9,681 nucleotides of DNA from Candidatus Magasanikiibacteriota bacterium (GCA_003514455.1 DOQH01000038.1:21432-31112); one strand, 5' to 3'. Shown: positions 1-6,664, counted from the first letter of the stretch. The notes: generated by a model from the letters alone, not told the origin. Numbers and translations are program-made.

Positions 1-296
1 CGGTAGGCAATAATAGTGAGTGTCTCCAATGACGGACGCGTCAATTCACCTGTGGTTTCATCTTTCACATATTCTTTTACCAACTCGCTATTTTGCGGAT
101 TGGTCATAAATTGCGCCTCTTTGCCATCAGTCATTATTTGCAATCCACTTTCAGCTTGATTGTATTTTTCTTTTAAAATTTTAATTACATCTTCCACTTC
201 TTTTTCTTTGCACTCGGCCAAACCGGCTAGCTTTTTAAAAGCGAGCGGCTTGCCGGCAATGAAAAGAATTGATTCCAATTTTGAAGTTAAAGACAT
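1..296 (-). CDS. scpB: Segregation and condensation protein ScpB (partial, N-terminal 98 residues)
   Basis: This is the first part of ScpB, the winged-helix kleisin-associated subunit that binds ScpA and SMC in the bacterial condensin complex on the nucleoid. The 98 readable residues start MSLTSKLESILFIAGKPL, the typical ScpB opening in which the first winged helix begins with an 'ESILF..G.Pl' helix. They continue through a 'LxxKYNQAESGLQIMTDGKEAQFMTNP' type strand region to 'RPSLETLTIIAYR', matching the family's highly conserved 'LS.aalEtLaIIAYrQP' helix. The frame is open to the window edge, so the C-terminal half is missing. The ATG lies 3 nt after the scpA stop codon, so the two are surely co-transcribed. 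No Shine-Dalgarno motif precedes it; translational coupling to scpA is likely. The identification rests on sequence motifs and on the neighbouring scpA. Confidence 0.92.
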   Translation of the reverse strand, partial: MSLTSKLESILFIAGKPLAFKKLAGLAECKEKEVEDVIKILKEKYNQAESGLQIMTDGKEAQFMTNPQNSELVKEYVKDETTGELTRPSLETLTIIAY

Positions 297-299
297 ATT

Positions 300-989
300 T
301 TAAATTTTTTCAATCATTATTTCTTCAAAATTATTGCCCTGCACCACTACAATATGGCGCTGTTTCGTCAATTCAAGCAATGCCAAAAAAGAAACAATTA
401 TCTCGGTACGATTTTTGGCATTATTTAAAATCTCGCCAAACCCAACGCGGCTGTACTGCGCGAGCAAACTATAAATATGCTGAATTTTTTCTTTAATGGA
501 AATGGTTTTCTCCAATGTCGCTTTGGGCAAATCCAACAACGGCTTCAAATGTTCCAAAATTTCCTCAAACATTTGCCGCATCTTTCCGGAATTTAAGCCC
601 TTGGGTGGGAAAAAACCCATATCCTCCGGCTTAAAAATGGTCTCGCGAAAATATGCAAAATGTTTCTTCTTGATTTTATCTTCAATTTTTTTTGCCGCCT
701 CTACAAATTCTTTATACATTTTCAACTGATCTTCCAAACTGATTCCACTGTCTTCATCCAATACCAAATTTGGTAAAATACTTTTTGACTTTAGCAACAG
801 TAATTTGGCCGCAATAACCAGAAAATCGGCCAATTCATCTTCCGGAATTTTTTGCAATTTTAAACAAACTAAAAAATCCTCCGTCACCTTGGCCAAAGAA
901 ATTTCCGTTATTTCCAGCTCATCTTTTTCAATCAATTGTAAAAGCAAACTTAACGGACCTTCAAATTGTTCCGTCTTATGATGAAACAT
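300..989 (-). CDS. scpA: Segregation and condensation protein ScpA (kleisin)
   Basis: ScpA is the kleisin subunit that bridges the SMC dimer and recruits ScpB for chromosome condensation and segregation. The 229-residue product is close to the usual 230-260. It has the family's N-terminal signature 'FEGPLSLLLQLIEKDELEITEISLAKVTEDFL' at about residues 9-40, followed by 'ADFLVIAAKLLLLKSKSILP' (about 54-73), the helix pair that contacts the SMC neck. The C-terminal winged helix is recognisable from about residue 170, with 'EIIVSFLALLELTKQRHIVVVQ', the part that binds the SMC head. The ATG at 989 sits 5 nt after the stop of the upstream YbaK-like gene, and scpB follows 3 nt after its own stop. 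No smc gene is in the window. The charged middle region (about 95-135) is variable in the family. Confidence 0.95.
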   Translation of the reverse strand: MFHHKTEQFEGPLSLLLQLIEKDELEITEISLAKVTEDFLVCLKLQKIPEDELADFLVIAAKLLLLKSKSILPNLVLDEDSGISLEDQLKMYKEFVEAAKKIEDKIKKKHFAYFRETIFKPEDMGFFPPKGLNSGKMRQMFEEILEHLKPLLDLPKATLEKTISIKEKIQHIYSLLAQYSRVGFGEILNNAKNRTEIIVSFLALLELTKQRHIVVVQGNNFEEIMIEKI

Positions 990-994
990 CTCTA

Positions 995-1495
995 TTACTT
1001 TTTCTTTTTCAGAACTTTTTTAATCTTTTTCTCCACGATTTTACCCAAATCAGCCATTGTGGCATTTTCCAATTTTTGCAAATCCTTGGCCTTAAGACGC
1101 ATGGACTCTGTAAACGATCCGGCGCTTATCAAAACATCCTTGGCTTTAATTAAGGCCTTATCCAATATTACTTCCACTTTATGCAAAGAGCCAAATGGTG
1201 TCATTGCTCCGGGCACAACTTTGAAAACTTTTTTCATCACTTGTTCCGGCGCGAGTTCCGCTTTTTTAACTTTTAAAAACTTCTTAACCTTGACCATGTC
1301 CAAGCGATAATGCGCGGGCAAAACCACCAAAACATATTTTTTGTCCGTTTTCACCAAAAGAGTTTTAGCAATTTTATGCATTTTTTCTTTCAATGTCTGC
1401 GACAGATCAAAAGCAGTGAACACTTTTTTGTGTTTCACCAAATCATATTTGATCTTGCTTTTATCAAGGTAGGCGATGATTTTTTTGGAAATCAT
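995..1495 (-). CDS. YbaK/EbsC-type aminoacyl-tRNA deacylase (prolyl-tRNA editing domain family)
   Basis: Free-standing domain of the YbaK/ProX superfamily, whose known members hydrolyse mischarged tRNAs (Cys- or Ala-tRNAPro and others) in the cytoplasm. The 166 residues cover the whole fold. 'KIAKTLLVKTDKKYVLVVLPA' (about 41-61) contains the family's conserved lysine (K44 or nearby), 'VVPGAMTPFG' (93-102) is the substrate-pocket glycine loop, and 'ISAGSFTESMRLKAKDL' (123-139) matches the 'GS....i.l...dL' strand. The C terminus is very lysine-rich (KKIKKVLKKKK), probably for tRNA contact. It lies 11 nt downstream of aspS and 5 nt upstream of scpA in one unit. The substrate cannot be told from sequence: YbaK, ProXp-ala and EbsC subtypes differ subtly, so I give no symbol. 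Adjacency to aspS is suggestive of translation quality control but proves nothing. Confidence 0.87.
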   Translation of the reverse strand: MISKKIIAYLDKSKIKYDLVKHKKVFTAFDLSQTLKEKMHKIAKTLLVKTDKKYVLVVLPAHYRLDMVKVKKFLKVKKAELAPEQVMKKVFKVVPGAMTPFGSLHKVEVILDKALIKAKDVLISAGSFTESMRLKAKDLQKLENATMADLGKIVEKKIKKVLKKKK

Positions 1496-1506
1496 AAGTT
1501 TAAAAA

Positions 1507-2841
1507 TTAATTTTTTATTTGCAAATCAATTCTATTTAAATCGCGCGGGAAAAGGGTGGCGTGTTTGATATTGTCAATTCCTAAAAGCCGCGCTGTCATG
1601 CGCTCCAAACCAATGGCCAGCCCGCCTTCAGGCGGCATGCCATATTTAAATGCTTCCAAATAAAACTTGAAATTCTCCGGCTGCATGCCCCACTTTTTGA
1701 TATTGGCGACCAGCTGTTCATAATCATTAATACGCTGACCTCCTGTTGTCACCTCAATACCGCGAAACAACAAATCAAAACTTTTAGTAAATTCGAGATC
1801 CGCTTCATCGGGATAGGTGTACATTGGCCGCTTGGCAGTCGGATAATGCGTGATAAAAATGAAATCGGAATCGTGCTGTTTCAAAGTATATTTGCCAAGC
1901 CACTGCTCTTCACTCGGTTCCAAATCCGGTTCATTTGTGTGATTAACACCTGTTTCTTTTTTAATCAATTCCTGCGCCTGGCGTAATTTCATAATCGGAA
2001 TATCCTTTGGAATTTTCATTTCCTGATAATCCCAAAGTTTTAATTCCGCACCAACTCGCTCTGCTAAAAATCCTTTTAAAAATCGCAAAAATTCAATTTC
2101 CAAATTGATCACATCCAAATGATCTGTTATAAATCCAAACTCCAAATCCAAACTGGTGTATTCATTGATGTGCCGTGTGGTGGCATGCTCTTCAGCGCGA
2201 TAAACATTGCCAATAGTGAAAACTCGCTCAAAAACACCTACCATAATTTGCTTGTAAAATTGCGGACTCTGCGCCAAAAAAGCCGGTTGACCAAAATAGT
2301 CAACTTTAAAAACATTGGCCCCGCCTTCGGTTGACGCGCCCACGATTTTGGGACATTGAAATTCAACAAAATCATAACTGATTAAAAAGCTGCGAAAGGC
2401 ATTGATAATTTCCGCCTGAATTTTAAATAGCGCGCGATTTTTTTCAGTACGCAAAGTCAAAGGCAATAAATCCAAATACACATCCAATCCCATTTTTTCA
2501 TCAGCCGGATCCAAAGGCAATGATTCGGCCTTGGCTAAAATTTTAAAATCCTTTGCTAAAATTTCTACAGTGCCGGTTATCAAAGCCGGATTGATATTTT
2601 TCTCATTGCGTTTATTAACCACACCCGCTATTTCAACAACAAATTCCTGCCGGACCTCTTTGGCTACATCATAATCCGATCCAAGCTCACTTGGCGCGCA
2701 CACCACCTGCACAAGCCCTGATCCATCTCGAATATCTAGAAAAATAATCTTGCCTAAATTTCGGCGGGTTTGTACCCAGCCATTTATGACTATTTCCGCC
2801 CCCACCCGATTGATTGAATCCTTAATTAAAGTTCTCATCAT
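1507..2841 (-). CDS. aspS: Aspartyl-tRNA synthetase, short form without bacterial GAD insertion
   Basis: Charges tRNAAsp with aspartate (class IIb synthetase). The N-terminal OB-fold anticodon-binding domain is at about residues 1-105 ('INGWVQTRRNLGKIIFLDIRDGSGLVQVV'). The catalytic core follows: 'ATEGGANVF..DYFGQPAFLAQSPQFYKQ' (about 169-198), motif 2 'YRAEEHATTRHINEYTSLDLE' (214-234), 'GGQRINDYEQ' (367-376) and motif 3 'GLAIGLERMTARLLG' (407-421). At 444 residues it is far shorter than the roughly 590 of typical bacterial AspRS. It runs from motif 2 to motif 3 without the GAD insert, as in archaeal and eukaryotic enzymes. A TTG six codons upstream (2859) would extend the frame, but I chose the ATG at 2841 (a second ATG follows at 2838) because the promoter -10 box lies just upstream and includes the TTG region. 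It heads a unit with the YbaK-like gene, scpA and scpB. Confidence 0.95.
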   Translation of the reverse strand: MMRTLIKDSINRVGAEIVINGWVQTRRNLGKIIFLDIRDGSGLVQVVCAPSELGSDYDVAKEVRQEFVVEIAGVVNKRNEKNINPALITGTVEILAKDFKILAKAESLPLDPADEKMGLDVYLDLLPLTLRTEKNRALFKIQAEIINAFRSFLISYDFVEFQCPKIVGASTEGGANVFKVDYFGQPAFLAQSPQFYKQIMVGVFERVFTIGNVYRAEEHATTRHINEYTSLDLEFGFITDHLDVINLEIEFLRFLKGFLAERVGAELKLWDYQEMKIPKDIPIMKLRQAQELIKKETGVNHTNEPDLEPSEEQWLGKYTLKQHDSDFIFITHYPTAKRPMYTYPDEADLEFTKSFDLLFRGIEVTTGGQRINDYEQLVANIKKWGMQPENFKFYLEAFKYGMPPEGGLAIGLERMTARLLGIDNIKHATLFPRDLNRIDLQIKN

Positions 2842-2878
2842 ATGAGTATATTTTACCAAAATGGCCCATTATGGGCAA
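2842..2878 (-). promoter_or_regulatory. Promoter of the aspS unit, extended -10, leaderless geometry
   Basis: On the minus strand a -35 box TTGCCC (2878-2873, 4/6 to consensus) is followed by a 17-bp spacer and a -10 box TAAAAT (2855-2850, 5/6). A TG one base upstream of the -10 gives an extended -10 element. Only 8 nt separate the -10 box from the first ATG of aspS, so transcription should start at or within a couple of bases of the start codon. It lies directly downstream of the terminator that ends the previous unit, as expected for a new transcription unit. Read from sequence only. Confidence 0.7.
2864..2876. promoter_or_regulatory. Perfect inverted repeat inside the aspS promoter (possible operator)
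   Basis: GCCCAT and ATGGGC flank a single central base (2870), a perfect 6-bp-arm palindrome. It overlaps the last four bases of the -35 box and lies in the spacer of the aspS promoter, a position where a dimeric repressor would block RNA polymerase. No regulator gene is nearby and arms this short can occur by chance, so the role is only a suggestion. Confidence 0.3.
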
Positions 2879-2889
2879 GTGGACGAATT

Positions 2890-2919
2890 AAAAAAAGCAC
2901 AGGTAGTTGCACCTGTGCT
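2890..2919 (-). terminator. Intrinsic terminator after the hpt-like gene
   Basis: In the transcript a perfect 9-bp stem (AGCACAGGT pairing with ACCTGTGCT, 6-nt loop at 2905-2910) is followed at once by a run of seven U (2896-2890, the first pairing in the stem). It begins 18 nt after the stop codon of the phosphoribosyltransferase gene and 12 nt before the -35 box of aspS, so it separates two units neatly. Textbook rho-independent form. Confidence 0.9.
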
Positions 2920-2937
2920 GACTATGTCACCTACCCC

Positions 2938-3477
2938 CTAGATCTTTCTCTCAATGTGTACAAGTCCTCGGCCGGTTCCGCGGTCGTCCATACCATAGCC
3001 GACCAAGTAGCCCTCCAATTCAGGAAAGCCGACATAGTCAAGCCGCACTTTGGGTCGCAGATTCTCGCCGGTCTTGTCAACAGCCACGGCGATTTTAAGC
3101 GATTTTGGCTTCTTGACCCAGAGGTGACTTTTCACTTTTTCCAAAGTGCGGCGGGTATCGGCCACTTCATCCACCACCAGCACATGACGTCCGCTGATTT
3201 GATAACTGATATCTTTCAAAATCCTCACCTCGTTGGCGGGTCTATTATCCGGCCAGCTGGACACGCTCATGGTGTCAATATATAGAGAGCGACTCGTGCG
3301 CCTACGCTCCAAAGCGCGACTCAAGTCAACGGCAAAGAACATTCCTCCATTTAACAAAATTATGATGACCAATTCTTCATTACCATAATCTTTGAAGATT
3401 TGGTCGGCTACCTGTTCAACCATTGCTTGGATCTGTTCTTCGGTTTTAATGATTGAAGCACCGCTTTTCAGTCCCAT
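2938..3477 (-). CDS. Hypoxanthine/guanine phosphoribosyltransferase family protein
   Basis: Type I phosphoribosyltransferase, most like hypoxanthine(-guanine) phosphoribosyltransferases, which join a free purine base to PRPP to regenerate IMP or GMP. The PRPP-binding loop 'VLVVDEVADTRRTL' (99-112) has the catalytic aspartate followed by the phosphate loop. 'IIILLNGGMFFAVDLSRAL' (38-56) matches the 'vLkGa..F..dL' loop, 'DTMSVSSW' (68-75) the mobile 'SSY' loop, and 'VDKTG' (133-137) with 'YLVGYGMDDRGTGRGL' (157-172) the purine-binding end. Length (179) is normal. I chose the ATG at 3477; a GTG at 3489 in the same frame would add four residues. It is the last gene of the map unit, 31 nt after asnS, followed by a terminator. 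The DTRRT loop and arginine-rich ends differ from typical Hpt, so another base specificity is possible. Base composition is richer in G+C than aspS. Confidence 0.85.
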   Translation of the reverse strand: MGLKSGASIIKTEEQIQAMVEQVADQIFKDYGNEELVIIILLNGGMFFAVDLSRALERRRTSRSLYIDTMSVSSWPDNRPANEVRILKDISYQISGRHVLVVDEVADTRRTLEKVKSHLWVKKPKSLKIAVAVDKTGENLRPKVRLDYVGFPELEGYLVGYGMDDRGTGRGLVHIERKI

Positions 3478-3508
3478 TGTTGCACCCACTTGTTGTTTAG
3501 TTACTAAG

Positions 3509-4795
3509 TTAAGGTTTCAATCTGTTGATTGTTCGAGGAAATGGAATGCACTCGCGCACATGCTCCACACCCGTAATCCAGCGTACAGTGCGCTCCAGTC
3601 CAATGCCAAAGCCGGAATGAGGCACGCTACCATAACGGCGCAAACCCAGATACCATTCATAATCCTCCGCTTTCAGTCCCTCGGCTTTAAGCCGTTCCAA
3701 CAGCGCCTCATAATCATCTTCGCGCTGACTGCCACCAATCAATTCCCCAGCGCCTTCAGTAGCAATCAAATCCGAATTTAACACCACTGCTGAATTTTGC
3801 GTATCGCGTTTCATATAAAATGGTTTGATATTGGCTGGCCATTTTTCAATAAATATAGGCACAGGCGAATCCTTGGTCAAAAGCGCTTCGTCATCATTGC
3901 CCAAATCCTCGCCTTCCTTAATATCCGAGCCCAACTGACGCAATTTGGCAATTGCTTCTTTATAATTTAATTTTACAAAAGGCGCGTCAGCTTTTACCAA
4001 TACATCAGTGTTTCTTTCTAAAATTCCTAATTCTTTTTTACAATGAGCCAAACAATATCTGATAATATATCGCGTTAAATTTTCTTGAATTTGTAAATTC
4101 TCATCATGTTCCACAAATGCCGCTTCGGCATCCATCATCCAAAACTCGGTCAAATGCCGTTTGGTTTTGCTTTTCTCGGCCCGAAATACCGGCCCAAAAT
4201 CATAACACCGCCCAACCGAAGCAATTGCCGCTTCCAAATACAGCTGGCCTGATTGCGAAAGATAAGCCGTGCCCAGATCAAAATAAGGCACTGGAAAAAG
4301 CGTGGTCGTGCCTTCGCAAGCATTGGGTGTAAAAATTGGAGAATCCACCCGCATAAAATCAATGCCGCGCAAATATTCTTCAATCGCCCGCATAATAGCG
4401 TCGCGCACACGCAAAATCGCCCACTGTTTGGGACTGCGCAGCCACAAATGCCGATATTCCATTAAAAAATCCGGACCATGCTCTTTTTTACCAATGGGAT
4501 ATTCCGCGGCCGCTTGCACAATTTGCAAATCCATAACTTGCAATTCAAAAACATCGGCCTGCCGTGGATGCTGTGTCACTTTGCCTTTGATAATTGCCGA
4601 ACTCTCCAAACTTAATTTCGCGCAATCAACCCAGACATGCTCTGGCACGCTCCCCTTACTCACCACCGCTTGGGCAAAGCCTGACCCATCGCGAATTTGC
4701 AAGAAAAAAATATTGCCGGATGAGCGCAAATTATACACCCAGCCCTTGATTTCCGCTTCTTGATCTAAAAATTCAGATAAATTTTTGATTAACAT
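3509..4795 (-). CDS. asnS: Asparaginyl-tRNA synthetase
   Basis: Charges tRNAAsn directly with asparagine (class IIb). The 428 residues begin with an OB-fold anticodon-binding domain (about 1-95, 'IKGWVYNLRSSGNIFFLQIRDGSG'), then the catalytic core. AsnRS-type signatures are 'TPNACEGTTTLFPVPYFDLGTAYLSQSGQLYLEAA' (about 156-190), where the SQSGQLYLE string separates AsnRS from AspRS (SQSPQ). Others are motif 2 'VFRAEKSKTKRHLTEFWMMDAE' (about 203-224), 'GGSQREDDYE', and motif 3 'GFGIGLERTVRWITG' near the C terminus followed by 'IPFPRTINRLKP'. It lies 1 nt after the recO stop codon, with no Shine-Dalgarno motif in between, so coupling is likely. Its presence means the cell need not rely on Asp-tRNAAsn amidation to make Asn-tRNA, which bears on the specificity of the AspRS encoded close by. 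Confidence 0.96.
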   Translation of the reverse strand: MLIKNLSEFLDQEAEIKGWVYNLRSSGNIFFLQIRDGSGFAQAVVSKGSVPEHVWVDCAKLSLESSAIIKGKVTQHPRQADVFELQVMDLQIVQAAAEYPIGKKEHGPDFLMEYRHLWLRSPKQWAILRVRDAIMRAIEEYLRGIDFMRVDSPIFTPNACEGTTTLFPVPYFDLGTAYLSQSGQLYLEAAIASVGRCYDFGPVFRAEKSKTKRHLTEFWMMDAEAAFVEHDENLQIQENLTRYIIRYCLAHCKKELGILERNTDVLVKADAPFVKLNYKEAIAKLRQLGSDIKEGEDLGNDDEALLTKDSPVPIFIEKWPANIKPFYMKRDTQNSAVVLNSDLIATEGAGELIGGSQREDDYEALLERLKAEGLKAEDYEWYLGLRRYGSVPHSGFGIGLERTVRWITGVEHVRECIPFPRTINRLKP

Positions 4796-4796
4796 A

Positions 4797-5501
4797 CTAA
4801 ATTTGATAATTTACAAAATTTTCGGCTAGATTTTTAATTTCCAAAGATAAATTGTCGTTTAATTTCAAAGCCAAACTTTTAGTTAAAGAATAATGCCGCA
4901 GATAACGCAAAACCTTAATGGCTTCATTGCTGATTGGCTGATTTTGTTCTTTTGTTTTAATGGCGCAGTTAGAACAAATCAGTCCACCGTGTTGAAAATC
5001 AAAATAATTTTTTCCGGGACTAATCACATCGTGACAATGAAGGCAATTTTGCAATTCAGGCGACAGACCGGCCAATCGTAAAAGTTCAAAAGTAAAAAAA
5101 GAAAAAAGATTGGGAAAAAATTTTGATTGAAAATTCAAAGATAAAAACTGTTTAAAAAAATCGTAAATTTTTGTTTCTTTTTGCCATTGCGGCGACACTT
5201 TTTCCACCAATTCGGCCGCTCTTTGCGCTTGCCACACTGCCTCGGGCGTTTGGCTTTTATGAACACCAAAAGTGTTCATAGTTACAGCTTGCCCCAACTT
5301 GTGAATTTCCCTACCCACAGCCACCATCAATTTCACTTCGCGCAATGGCTCCAAATGTCCGGCCAGTTTGCTCTTAATTTTTTTCGCGCCAATGGCCATG
5401 GCTGTCATTTTTCCCAAATCACGACTTAAAAAAGTAACTAACAAATCCGATTCTTTAAAAGCGCGGCGATTAAGAATAATGGCAGTGGTGTTAAAAGTCA
5501 T
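4797..5501 (-). CDS. recO: DNA repair protein RecO
   Basis: RecO works with RecR (and RecF) to load RecA onto SSB-coated single-stranded DNA and to anneal strands. The 234-residue product has the N-terminal OB fold with the typical opening 'TTAIILNRRAFKESDLLVTFLSRDLGKMTAMAIGAKKIKSKLAGHLEPL' (about 5-53). A helical middle ('FFTFELLRLAGLSPELQNCLHC') leads to a zinc finger with C153, C156, C176 and C179 in two CxxC pairs, all four ligands intact. 'FDFQHGGLICSNC' is the family's usual strand leading into the second pair. The ATG overlaps the ruvX TGA (ATGA, 5498-5501) and asnS follows after 1 nt. RecO is divergent between phyla, but the fold order, zinc finger and length make this call firm. Confidence 0.93.
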   Translation of the reverse strand: MTFNTTAIILNRRAFKESDLLVTFLSRDLGKMTAMAIGAKKIKSKLAGHLEPLREVKLMVAVGREIHKLGQAVTMNTFGVHKSQTPEAVWQAQRAAELVEKVSPQWQKETKIYDFFKQFLSLNFQSKFFPNLFSFFTFELLRLAGLSPELQNCLHCHDVISPGKNYFDFQHGGLICSNCAIKTKEQNQPISNEAIKVLRYLRHYSLTKSLALKLNDNLSLEIKNLAENFVNYQI

Positions 5502-5875
5502 ACTAAATAACTTTCCAAAATCACCATCGCCGCGCCGATATCTCGATTGTTTTTTGCGTCTTGCGAAAGTGTGTCAGCCAGTCGGCTGGACAATCTTTCA
5601 TCTTTCATCTCAACTGGTATATCAAGATTTTTGGCTAAAAATGCGCTAAATTCGCGTATTTCTAATGTTTTTTTACTTTCTTCTCCGGATAAAGAAAGAG
5701 GCAAACCAACAATAATTTTAGAAATTTTTTCTTCAATAATTATTTTTTTTAATTCTTTCAAAATAAAATCTTCGCCATTGTTAATTAAAACTTTGTAAGG
5801 CAAAGCCATTTTAGAATTTTCATCAGCCACAGCCAAGCCGATATTTTTCTCACCGTAATCCAAACCTAAAAGCAT
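5498..5875 (-). CDS. ruvX: RuvX/YqgF family Holliday junction resolvase-like nuclease
   Basis: Member of the YqgF/RuvX RNase H-fold family, implicated in Holliday-junction resolution and in 16S rRNA 5'-end maturation. The 125 residues, a little below the usual 135-150, show the complete fold. 'LLGLDYGEKNIGLAVADE' (2-19) carries the first catalytic aspartate D6, and 'IIVGLPLSLSGEES' (54-67) is the second conserved strand. 'DERLSSRLAD' (92-101) carries the conserved glutamate E93, and 'RDIGAAMVILESYL' (111-124) carries D112 and the final helix. It lies between map (1 nt gap) and recO (4-nt overlap), so it is translated as part of that unit. The exact function (resolvase or pre-rRNA nuclease) cannot be decided from sequence. 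Confidence 0.94.
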   Translation of the reverse strand: MLLGLDYGEKNIGLAVADENSKMALPYKVLINNGEDFILKELKKIIIEEKISKIIVGLPLSLSGEESKKTLEIREFSAFLAKNLDIPVEMKDERLSSRLADTLSQDAKNNRDIGAAMVILESYLV

Positions 5876-5876
5876 A

Positions 5877-6659
5877 TTAAGTAACTATTTCACACCCATT
5901 CTTTGTCACTACTATCGTGTGTTCAAAATGCGCTGCCCACGAACCATCAGCTGTTTTAATACTAAACCCGTCATCCCCTTCTGCTATTTTCCAAGTACCC
6001 AGAGTAATCATTGGCTCAATTGCCAAAACCATTCCTTCTTTAATTTCAATTTTTGACAATGCGGAGTCAAAATAATTTGGAATGCGCGGGGACTCGTGCA
6101 CAGCATAACCAACGCCATGTCCGACTAAATCACGCACTATGCCATAACCAAATGGCTTCACATAATTTTCAATCATTCGCCCGATGTCGCTGATTTTATT
6201 TCCCGGCTTCACTGCCTTGATTCCAATTTGCAAGGCCTTTTGCGTTACATCAATCAATTTTTTGTTTTCCGCGCTAATCTTTCCAACTGCCACAGTCACT
6301 GCAGTATCAGTGTAAAATCCATTTTTTGCCGGATATTTCATACCAATATCAATTCCAATAATGTCACCTGTTTTTAAAACACGCGCAGGCAAAGAAGCGG
6401 CATGCACAATTTCATCATTTACAGATGTACACAAAATACAAGGAAATGGCATTTCATTTTTTGAATGATAACCCTTGAAAGATGGCCGACCGCCAACTTT
6501 TTTAATCAATTCATCGGCCTTGGCTTCCAAATCACCTGTGGTAATTCCCGGTTTGACCATTTTGGCTAATTGCTGTAAAATACTACCCAAAAGTCGACCG
6601 CCTTTTTTAATCACGACTATCTCTTCCAGCTTCTTTATTGTTACATTTTCCAGTACCAT
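5877..6659 (-). CDS. map: Methionine aminopeptidase, type I
   Basis: Removes the initiator methionine from nascent proteins in the cytosol. The pita-bread fold is complete in 260 residues. The five metal ligands are visible: D104 ('GIDIG'), D118 ('FYTDTA'), H181 ('VGHGVG'), E214 ('AIEPM') and E246 ('HFEHTI'). The substrate-binding histidines are H86 ('NDEIVHA') and H188 ('VHESP'). There is no SH3 or long type II insertion. Compared with E. coli there are three extra residues between the two metal aspartates, probably a longer hairpin turn. A TTG three codons upstream (6668) is open, but the ATG at 6659 fits both family start (basic helix 'IKKLEEIVVIKKGG') and the promoter, whose -10 box ends at 6668. 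It opens the unit map-ruvX-recO-asnS-hpt, away from its more usual place after adk. Confidence 0.96.
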   Translation of the reverse strand: MVLENVTIKKLEEIVVIKKGGRLLGSILQQLAKMVKPGITTGDLEAKADELIKKVGGRPSFKGYHSKNEMPFPCILCTSVNDEIVHAASLPARVLKTGDIIGIDIGMKYPAKNGFYTDTAVTVAVGKISAENKKLIDVTQKALQIGIKAVKPGNKISDIGRMIENYVKPFGYGIVRDLVGHGVGYAVHESPRIPNYFDSALSKIEIKEGMVLAIEPMITLGTWKIAEGDDGFSIKTADGSWAAHFEHTIVVTKNGCEIVT

Positions 6660-6664
6660 ATAAT
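6638..6664 (+). promoter_or_regulatory. Candidate promoter of the plus-strand membrane-protein gene
   Basis: A perfect TATAAT lies at 6659-6664 on the plus strand, 26 nt before the ATG at 6691. The best -35 candidate, TTGTTA at 6638-6643, leaves a short 15-bp spacer, so the -35 call is weak. No Shine-Dalgarno motif is seen before the ATG. The -10 box overlaps the map start codon, so the two divergent promoters are interlocked and may exclude each other. Confidence 0.4.

Noticed and set aside
2842..2859. TTG start for aspS six codons upstream
   Set aside because: It lies upstream of the -10 box of the apparent promoter, so it would not be transcribed; two ATG codons follow directly downstream.
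3498..3508. 11-base palindrome TTAGTTACTAA between asnS and the hpt-like gene
   Set aside because: AT-only short arms, no promoter or U tract associated; likely chance.
4302..4763. Long plus-strand open frame of about 150 codons opposite asnS
   Set aside because: It lies entirely antisense to a clearly conserved asnS and its translation has no recognisable motif; it is a shadow of asnS codon use. Other long antisense frames (2842-3285, 3392-3781, 966-1310) were rejected for the same reason.
5258..5280. Perfect 9-bp hairpin (TATGAACAC, 5-nt loop, GTGTTCATA) inside recO
   Set aside because: It lies fully within well-conserved coding sequence, has no U tract on either strand, and one such repeat per window is plausible by chance.
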